Translations under genes and position numbers: made by a program
Origin: an uncultured beta proteobacterium
GTDB taxonomy: Bacteria; Pseudomonadota; Gammaproteobacteria; Burkholderiales; Burkholderiaceae_C
Direction of reading: 5' to 3'
NCBI GenBank assembly: GCA_903944555.1
Contig: CAJASG010000112.1
Span: 1-19,801, forward strand
DNA: 19,801 nucleotides
In this document: one piece after another, positions 14,752 through 19,801 of the stretch
Layout of the letters: the number at the start of each line of letters is the position of its first letter
How positions within the stretch are numbered: the first letter of the stretch is position 1
The notes under the pieces: model-generated
Told to the model about the DNA's origin: nothing
Database searches by the model: none
Seen by the model: only the letters and a program-made list of their open reading frames with translations

Positions 14752-15488
14752 AAACACGTCTAGTTCACTGGTTCAAATTTTCTTCGCCTCAAAATTTCTA
14801 TTTCCTGGCCGGCCGCTTGTGGCCCTGGTTCGCTGCTCTAGCCGGGATTCTGATGGTAGTCGGCCTCTGGATTTCTTTCTTCGTGGCTCCGACCGACGCA
14901 CAACAAGGGCAGGGTTATCGCATTATTTTTGTGCACGTGCCCGCATCCCAAATGTCCATGTTCATTTATATCGTGATGGCGGCATGGGCAGGTTTAGGGC
15001 TTGCCTTTAATACACGCTTGTCCGGCATGATGGCCTCGGCGTTAGCGCCAACCGGCGCCTTGTTTGCATTTTTATCACTCGTGACCGGTGCCTTGTGGGG
15101 AAAACCAATGTGGGGTGCTTGGTGGGTATGGGATGCGCGACTCACCTCAACGTTGATCCTGCTTTTTCTTTACCTGGGTTTTCTGGCACTGCAATCCAGC
15201 ATTGACGATCCACGTCGGGCCGACAAGGCCTGCGCTGTACTGGCCTTGGTGGGTGTGGTGAACGTCCCCATTATTTACTTCTCGGTCAAGTGGTGGAACA
15301 CCTTACACCAAGGCGCTTCTGTCTCCTTGACCGCTGCGCCGTCAATGGCAGTCCCCATGCTGTGGGGCATGCTGATCATGGTCTTTGCCTTTTGGATGTA
15401 CACCATCGCGGCGGCTTTGGCACGGGTACGCAATATTATTTTGGACCGGGAACGTCATACGGAGTGGGTCAAACATGCAGTGGAATAG
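14748..15488 (+). CDS. ccmC: CcmC, heme-handling protein of cytochrome c maturation
   Basis: This 246-residue integral membrane protein has about six helices. It carries the tryptophan-rich WWD signature (W-G-A-W-W-V-W-D, around residues 120-128) facing the periplasm, flanked by the conserved histidines in F-V-H-V-P-A-S-Q (about residue 62) and L-H-Q-G-A-S-V (about 186). CcmC binds heme between these histidines and attaches it covalently to CcmE. It overlaps ccmB by 4 bp and ccmD by 14 bp. CcmF shares the WWD domain but is far longer and is found separately below. Confidence 0.95.
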   Translation: MKTRLVHWFKFSSPQNFYFLAGRLWPWFAALAGILMVVGLWISFFVAPTDAQQGQGYRIIFVHVPASQMSMFIYIVMAAWAGLGLAFNTRLSGMMASALAPTGALFAFLSLVTGALWGKPMWGAWWVWDARLTSTLILLFLYLGFLALQSSIDDPRRADKACAVLALVGVVNVPIIYFSVKWWNTLHQGASVSLTAAPSMAVPMLWGMLIMVFAFWMYTIAAALARVRNIILDRERHTEWVKHAVE

Positions 15489-15654
15489 TGTTTCGGATTT
15501 CTTCGCCATGGGCGGCTACGCCTTTTACGTTTGGGGCTGCTTCGGCTTGACTGCAGTGGTGATGGTGGGTGAATCTCTTCTCATTCGTCATCAACGGACG
15601 GAACTTATTAGCCAACTTCGTAACGAACTGGTTTCTGAAAGCACTTCTCTATGA
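15475..15654 (+). CDS. ccmD: CcmD, small membrane protein of the CcmABCD complex
   Basis: A 59-residue protein overlapping the end of ccmC by 14 bp and the start of ccmE by 4 bp. It has the CcmD hallmark [11 protein letters not shown], one transmembrane helix, and a charged cytoplasmic tail (R-H-Q-R-T-E-L). CcmD helps release holo-CcmE from CcmABC. The open frame starts earlier, within ccmC, but ATG 15475 places the hallmark motif near the N-terminus as in the family. Confidence 0.9.
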   Translation: MQWNSVSDFFAMGGYAFYVWGCFGLTAVVMVGESLLIRHQRTELISQLRNELVSESTSL

Positions 15655-16094
15655 AACCTCGTCACAAACGAGCCGCCATTATTGGCGGTGGCCTCGCGGC
15701 TCTCAGTCTGGCCGCCTACTTGGTTCTCAACGCGTTCGAGAGCAATCTGGTTTTCTTCTTTACCCCCAGCCAGATCGCATCCGGTGAAGCACCCAAGAAC
15801 CGAACCTTTCGGGTTGGTGGAATGGTGCGGGAGGGCTCCATCAAGCGCGACAACCTGACCGTGGCATTTGTGGTCACTGATAGTGTTAAAGAAGTCAAAG
15901 TGAGCTACACAGGCATCTTGCCCGACCTGTTTCGCGAAGGAAAAGGCGTGGTAGCGCAGGGCAAATTGGGAGACGATGGTAATTTTGTGGCAACAGAAGT
16001 ACTGGCTAAGCACGATGAAAACTATATGCCACCTGAAGCCCAACATGCCATGGACCAGGCTAAAGCCCAAAAGACCATCCAAACACTGAAATAA
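15651..16094 (+). CDS. ccmE: CcmE, periplasmic heme chaperone
   Basis: This 147-residue protein has a single N-terminal membrane anchor (about residues 8-27) and a beta-barrel periplasmic domain. The covalent heme-binding histidine is H121 in the motif H-D-E-N-Y, with Y125 as the expected axial ligand. CcmE receives heme from CcmC and hands it to the CcmFH lyase. ATG 15651 overlaps the ccmD stop. The C-terminal tail is alanine- and glutamine-rich and probably flexible. An 11-bp gap precedes ccmF. Confidence 0.95.
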   Translation: MKPRHKRAAIIGGGLAALSLAAYLVLNAFESNLVFFFTPSQIASGEAPKNRTFRVGGMVREGSIKRDNLTVAFVVTDSVKEVKVSYTGILPDLFREGKGVVAQGKLGDDGNFVATEVLAKHDENYMPPEAQHAMDQAKAQKTIQTLK

Positions 16095-16105
16095 CCGAGA
16101 CAGTC

Positions 16106-18073
16106 ATGATTCCTGAAATTGGTCATTTTTCGCTGATCCTTTCGCTATTTGTAGCGCTGGCAATGGGCACCCTGAGTGTCATTGGGGGGCAACAGGGGCG
16201 CGGCGACTGGATGGCTCTGGCTCGCCCCGGAGCACAGGCACTTTTTTTTCTGACGGCCTTTTCGTTTGCTTGCCTTACCTACGCCTTCTACACCAACGAC
16301 TTTTCGGTGTCCTATGTGGCGCAACATTCCAACTCCAAGCTCCCCGACATCTACCGAATTGCGGGAGTGTGGGGCGGGCATGAGGGCTCACTGCTCCTTT
16401 GGTTGATGATGCTGAGTTCATGGATGCTTGCTGTGTCCATTTTTTCTCGCCAGTTGCCCGACGCAATGGTGTCACGGGTACTGGGCATTTTGGGTCTGAT
16501 TGCAGTCGGCTTCCTATTATTCATGCTGATCACTTCCAACCCGTTTTTGCGTTTGAGTGACATTCCTGCGGATGGCAAAGATCTGAACCCTTTGTTGCAA
16601 GATCCCGGTCTGGTGTTTCACCCCCCCATGTTGTATATGGGCTACGTTGGCATGGCCGTACCCTTTGCCTTCGCGATTGCAGCTTTGCTTAATGGTCGCC
16701 TTGACGCGGCGTGGGCGCGTTGGTCACGTCCCTGGGCCACTGCCGCCTGGATATTTTTAACGCTTGGCATTGCCTTGGGCTCATGGTGGGCGTATTACGA
16801 ACTGGGCTGGGGCGGTTGGTGGTTTTGGGACCCGGTCGAGAACGCTTCGTTCCTACCTTGGTTGGTAGGTACGGCGCTCATTCACTCGCTGGCCGTGACG
16901 GAAAAACGCGGGCTGTTTCGTAACTGGACCATTGTGTTGGCAATTACCGCATTTTCATTGAGCCTGCTGGGCACCTTCCTGGTGCGCTCCGGGGTGCTGA
17001 CCTCGGTGCATGCCTTTGCAACGGACCCAAAGCGCGGAGTTTTCATCCTGTTATTCCTGTGCGTAGTGGTGGGGGGCTCATTGACCCTGTTTGCCATGCG
17101 TGCCAGCACGGTACGGTCAGTGGGATCATTTGCTTTGGTGTCCAGGGAGACGTTCTTGCTGGTCAACAACGTATTGCTGGCAACCGCTGCGGCTAGTGTG
17201 TTGCTAGGCACTTTGTACCCATTGATAGTCGATGCACTGAACTTGGGAAAACTGTCGGTTGGTTCGCCCTATTTCAATGCCGTATTTGCACCCCTCATGG
17301 TGCCAGTGCTGTTTTTCATGGTGATTGGCTCCTACTCCCGCTGGAAAAGCGACAGCACTCGCGAGCTGGCCAAAAAACTCAGGCCGGTCGCCATCATTTC
17401 GGTGCTGCTGGGCTGTACGGCGCCGCTTTTGGCTGGAGCTTGGTCTGCACTCGCTGCCCTCGGATTGACTCTGGCTTTCTGGATTATTTTGGGCTCAGCC
17501 AATCAGATTTACCGACAGTTCAAAGACACTGTGAATTGGAAATCCACCCCTGTGTCCTTCTGGGGCATGCATGTGGCCCATATAGGAATCGCGGTGTGTG
17601 TGATTGGCATCACGATGGTTAAGGGCTATGAGACTGAAAAAGATGTACGCATGGTCATGGGTGACACTGTTTCAGTGGGGGGCTATACCTTCCGTCTGAC
17701 TGGCATTCGCGCCGAATCAGGTCCAAACTACAACGCCGATGTAGGTGAGGTTGAGTTGATCCGTGATGGCAAAGTTCTCAGAACTCTACATCCAGAAAAG
17801 CGCACGTATTTTTCGTCCACCATGCCAATGACGGAAGCCGCAATTGACACCAACTTAACACGTGACGTGTATGTATCTTTAGGTGAGCGACTGGAAGGCG
17901 GAGACAACCCAGCATGGGCAATGCGCGTTTACCACAAGCCCTTTATCACATGGATTTGGGGTGGGTGCCTACTAATGGCTCTAGGTGGCGCCATGGCTGC
18001 TTTGGATCGGCGCTATCGCCGAAAACTCACCGTTAGTGTTACCCCACCCGTGCAAACTGGATTGGTGGCATGA
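16106..18073 (+). CDS. ccmF: CcmF, cytochrome c heme lyase core subunit
   Basis: This 655-residue membrane protein, the normal CcmF length, has many transmembrane helices and the WWD motif G-W-G-G-W-W-F-W-D-P-V-E-N (around residues 233-245). Conserved histidines appear at H172 (H-P-P-M-L-Y), in T-S-V-H-A-F-A, and in the M-H-V-A-H-I-G motif near residue 490. A large periplasmic loop lies before the last helix. CcmF with CcmH (and CcmI) joins heme from CcmE to apocytochrome CxxCH motifs and reduces the heme. A weak GAGA site precedes ATG 16106. The stop overlaps ccmG in ATGA. NrfE-type relatives are the alternative, but the ccm operon settles it. Confidence 0.96.
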   Translation: MIPEIGHFSLILSLFVALAMGTLSVIGGQQGRGDWMALARPGAQALFFLTAFSFACLTYAFYTNDFSVSYVAQHSNSKLPDIYRIAGVWGGHEGSLLLWLMMLSSWMLAVSIFSRQLPDAMVSRVLGILGLIAVGFLLFMLITSNPFLRLSDIPADGKDLNPLLQDPGLVFHPPMLYMGYVGMAVPFAFAIAALLNGRLDAAWARWSRPWATAAWIFLTLGIALGSWWAYYELGWGGWWFWDPVENASFLPWLVGTALIHSLAVTEKRGLFRNWTIVLAITAFSLSLLGTFLVRSGVLTSVHAFATDPKRGVFILLFLCVVVGGSLTLFAMRASTVRSVGSFALVSRETFLLVNNVLLATAAASVLLGTLYPLIVDALNLGKLSVGSPYFNAVFAPLMVPVLFFMVIGSYSRWKSDSTRELAKKLRPVAIISVLLGCTAPLLAGAWSALAALGLTLAFWIILGSANQIYRQFKDTVNWKSTPVSFWGMHVAHIGIAVCVIGITMVKGYETEKDVRMVMGDTVSVGGYTFRLTGIRAESGPNYNADVGEVELIRDGKVLRTLHPEKRTYFSSTMPMTEAAIDTNLTRDVYVSLGERLEGGDNPAWAMRVYHKPFITWIWGGCLLMALGGAMAALDRRYRRKLTVSVTPPVQTGLVA

Positions 18074-18594
18074 AAAAGGCACTGATTCCTCTCGCAGTTT
18101 TTATCGTACTCGTTATCTTTCTCGCCATTGGTTTGACGCGCGATCCACACGAAATCCCATCACCGCTGATCGGCAAGCCGGCGCCAAATTTCTCGGCGCC
18201 GATACTTCAGGCACCAGAGAAGCAGTTTTCAGCCAAAGACATGCTTGGGCAAGTTTGGTTGCTCAACACTTGGGCATCATGGTGCGTGGCTTGTCGGCAG
18301 GAGCACCCCATATTGATGGAGTTTGCCAAGACGAAAACGCTACCAATCATCGGGCTGGATTACAAGGACAAGGATGCCGATGGTTTGAAATGGTTGGCCC
18401 GATACGGCAACCCCTATGACAAAACAATTACGGACAAAGACGGTCGCATCGGCATCGATTTTGGCGTCTACGGCGTGCCCGAATCCTTTTTGATCGACAA
18501 GGCTGGCGTCATTCGCTACAAGCAGATCGGCCCAATAACGGATGAAACCTTAAGAGACAAAATATTGCCACTGATTCGGGAACTTCAAAAATGA
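18070..18594 (+). CDS. ccmG: CcmG (DsbE), periplasmic thiol-disulfide oxidoreductase
   Basis: This 174-residue thioredoxin-like protein is held by an N-terminal membrane anchor (about residues 4-22). The active site is W-C72-V-A-C75, and a G-V-P-E-S-F cis-proline motif follows. CcmG keeps the apocytochrome CxxCH cysteines and CcmH reduced so that heme can attach; it needs electrons from DsbD/CcdA, which is not in this window. It overlaps ccmF and ccmH by 4 bp each. Confidence 0.95.
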   Translation: MKKALIPLAVFIVLVIFLAIGLTRDPHEIPSPLIGKPAPNFSAPILQAPEKQFSAKDMLGQVWLLNTWASWCVACRQEHPILMEFAKTKTLPIIGLDYKDKDADGLKWLARYGNPYDKTITDKDGRIGIDFGVYGVPESFLIDKAGVIRYKQIGPITDETLRDKILPLIRELQK

Positions 18595-19058
18595 AATACC
18601 TGCTGGCACTTGTTATGGCCCTGCAACTCAGTGTTTCATCTGTCGCGGGCGAGGCACCTGCGCTGGCAGAAGACCCAGTGATAGAGCAACGGTTGATTGT
18701 TATTTCTGAAGAACTCCGTTGCCTTGTTTGTCAGAACGAATCACTTGCTGGATCCCGGGCAGATTTGGCAATGGACTTGCGCCGCGAGATTCGTACGCTA
18801 ATAAAAGACGGTAAATCCGACTCCGAAATCAGGGACTACCTGGTTAGCCGGTATGGCGACTTTGTTCTCTACCGCCCCGTTGTTAAACCGCTGACTTGGA
18901 TGTTGTGGTTTGGGCCTTTTTTATTGTTAATTGGTGCCTTATTTGGTCTTGTGCGTATGGTGCGCCGCAGCGCCGCAAATACCCAGACACCCAGCCTTGA
19001 TGCAGCTCAACGCGCAAAAGCGCAGTCTCTACTCCAGGACACGGAACTTCCCTCATGA
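18591..19058 (+). CDS. ccmH: CcmH, thiol-reducing subunit of the heme lyase
   Basis: This 155-residue protein has a signal peptide (about residues 1-20), the signature L-R-C44-L-V-C47-Q-N-E-S in a three-helix periplasmic domain, and a single membrane helix near residues 102-122. CcmH binds and reduces the apocytochrome and works in the CcmFHI complex. This is the short form; the second part of the long E. coli CcmH is the separate ccmI gene here. It overlaps ccmG and ccmI by 4 bp each. Confidence 0.95.
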   Translation: MKYLLALVMALQLSVSSVAGEAPALAEDPVIEQRLIVISEELRCLVCQNESLAGSRADLAMDLRREIRTLIKDGKSDSEIRDYLVSRYGDFVLYRPVVKPLTWMLWFGPFLLLIGALFGLVRMVRRSAANTQTPSLDAAQRAKAQSLLQDTELPS

Positions 19059-19801
19059 TCGTTTTTTATTCAATTGCAGCGCTCTTGACGCTGCTGGCAA
19101 TGGCTTGGCTCGTTCGCCCGCTGTTGCGGCCCGCTCCGCTGGGTGGCGTTTCAAGCCAACGCCTCAATTCAACCATTTACCGCGACCAGCTGAAGACGCT
19201 TGAAAGTGATCTGGCGCGCGGGGTGATTAGTGCAACCGACTATGAAACCACAAAGGACGAACTTCAACTCCGCCTGCTGGACGATACGGCTGAAACCACT
19301 TTAGTTGAATCCACACCTGGCACCACCTTTTGGACGGCAAGACGCACCGCAACAGTAGTTGCTCTGCTGTTGCCGCTCGGAGCAGGCGGCATGTATTGGT
19401 CCATCGGAACACCGGCGGCCATCGACCCGATAGCGGCTCAAAACGCTGCCAACGACAAAGTACTGAAGATGGTCGATGGTCTCGCTGAGCGTCTGAAGGA
19501 AAGTCCCAACAACCCAAAGGGTTGGGCCATGCTTGCGCGTTCTTACAAGGTGATGGGGCGCTTGAACGAAGCTGAGCAGGCCTTCGAGCGGGCTGGTGAT
19601 GTCGTCAACACCGACGCAGATCTGCTGGTGGACTACGCGGATCTCTTGGCGGTGAAGGCCAATGGCGATATCGAAGGACGACCACTTACTCTGATTAAGA
19701 ATGCCTTGGAAATCAATCCGCAGCACCCCATGGGATTGATGATTTCCGGGGTTGCAGCCTACCGTCGCTCCGACTACGCTGGCGCCGTTACGTATTGGGA
19801 A
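19055..19801 (+). CDS. ccmI: CcmI (CycH), apocytochrome chaperone, 3' end cut by window
   Basis: The frame is open for 249 codons to the last base. It begins with a membrane helix (about residues 2-20), a cytoplasmic loop rich in leucine and charge (Y-R-D-Q-L-K-T-L-E region, about 41-76), a second helix (about 98-117) and then TPR-like helical repeats. One is clear at about residues 154-180 (W-A-M-L-A-R-S-Y-K, then E-A-E-Q-A-F-E-R-A). This is the CcmI layout. The TPR part captures the C-terminal helix of apocytochromes and presents it to CcmFH. ATG 19055 overlaps the ccmH stop. In the family the protein is usually about 400 residues, so roughly a third or more lies beyond the window. Confidence 0.9.
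   Translation, partial: MIVFYSIAALLTLLAMAWLVRPLLRPAPLGGVSSQRLNSTIYRDQLKTLESDLARGVISATDYETTKDELQLRLLDDTAETTLVESTPGTTFWTARRTATVVALLLPLGAGGMYWSIGTPAAIDPIAAQNAANDKVLKMVDGLAERLKESPNNPKGWAMLARSYKVMGRLNEAEQAFERAGDVVNTDADLLVDYADLLAVKANGDIEGRPLTLIKNALEINPQHPMGLMISGVAAYRRSDYAGAVTYWE

Noticed and set aside
1..19801. CRISPR arrays, tRNA or rRNA genes, insertion sequences, integrases or toxin-antitoxin pairs
   Set aside because: I found no repeat-spacer pattern, cloverleaf sequence, transposase-like frame or terminal repeats; nearly every base belongs to the nor, nir or ccm genes.

Overview
This window is a compact denitrification and cytochrome-maturation locus, almost entirely coding and without mobile genes. 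It reads as a betaproteobacterium of the Burkholderiales, most likely Comamonadaceae (Rhodoferax/Polaromonas-like). That placement is inferred from the nirS-nirT-nirB order, from the style of the predicted proteins, and from a REP-like inverted repeat at about 2298-2355 that resembles repeats I recall from that family. No rRNA or marker gene is present to confirm it.

Layout. (1) Positions 1-2293, plus strand: the 3' part of norD (nitric oxide reductase accessory protein, VWA domain), then a complete Crp/Fnr-family regulator of the Dnr type. (2) Positions 2385-8767, minus strand: a tightly overlapping operon nirC-nirF-nirDL-nirG-nirH-nirJ-nirN, which makes and delivers heme d1. (3) Positions 9035-9844, plus strand: nirE (uroporphyrinogen III methyltransferase), divergent from nirC across a 267-bp region with a perfect FNR/DNR box (TTGAT-N4-ATCAA). 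(4) Positions 9941-13202, minus strand: nirS-nirT-nirB, encoding cytochrome cd1 nitrite reductase, a membrane tetraheme quinol dehydrogenase and a diheme c-552-like cytochrome. Hairpins lie in both intergenic gaps. (5) Positions 13394-19801, plus strand: ccmABCDEFGHI, the system I cytochrome c maturation operon, divergent from nirS and cut by the window end within ccmI.

How it works together. NirE makes precorrin-2. NirDL, NirG and NirH decarboxylate siroheme, NirJ (radical SAM) removes the propionates, and NirF and NirN act in the periplasm on late d1 intermediates and on delivery to NirS. NirC, NirT and NirB carry electrons or assist assembly. All of the c-type proteins (NirS, NirN, NirC, NirT, NirB) need heme attached by the adjacent Ccm system. 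The Dnr-type regulator, whose recognition helix keeps the FNR-like E-x-x-S-R residues, probably reads the FNR-type boxes upstream of nirS and between nirC and nirE.

The pathway itself is well known. The points worth a second look are the regulatory architecture (shared perfect box, intercistronic hairpins), the atypical CX3CH motif in the NirB-like cytochrome, the pattern of kept and lost histidines across the three d1-propeller proteins, and the cis-linkage of nir and ccm. I see no sign of an undescribed system.
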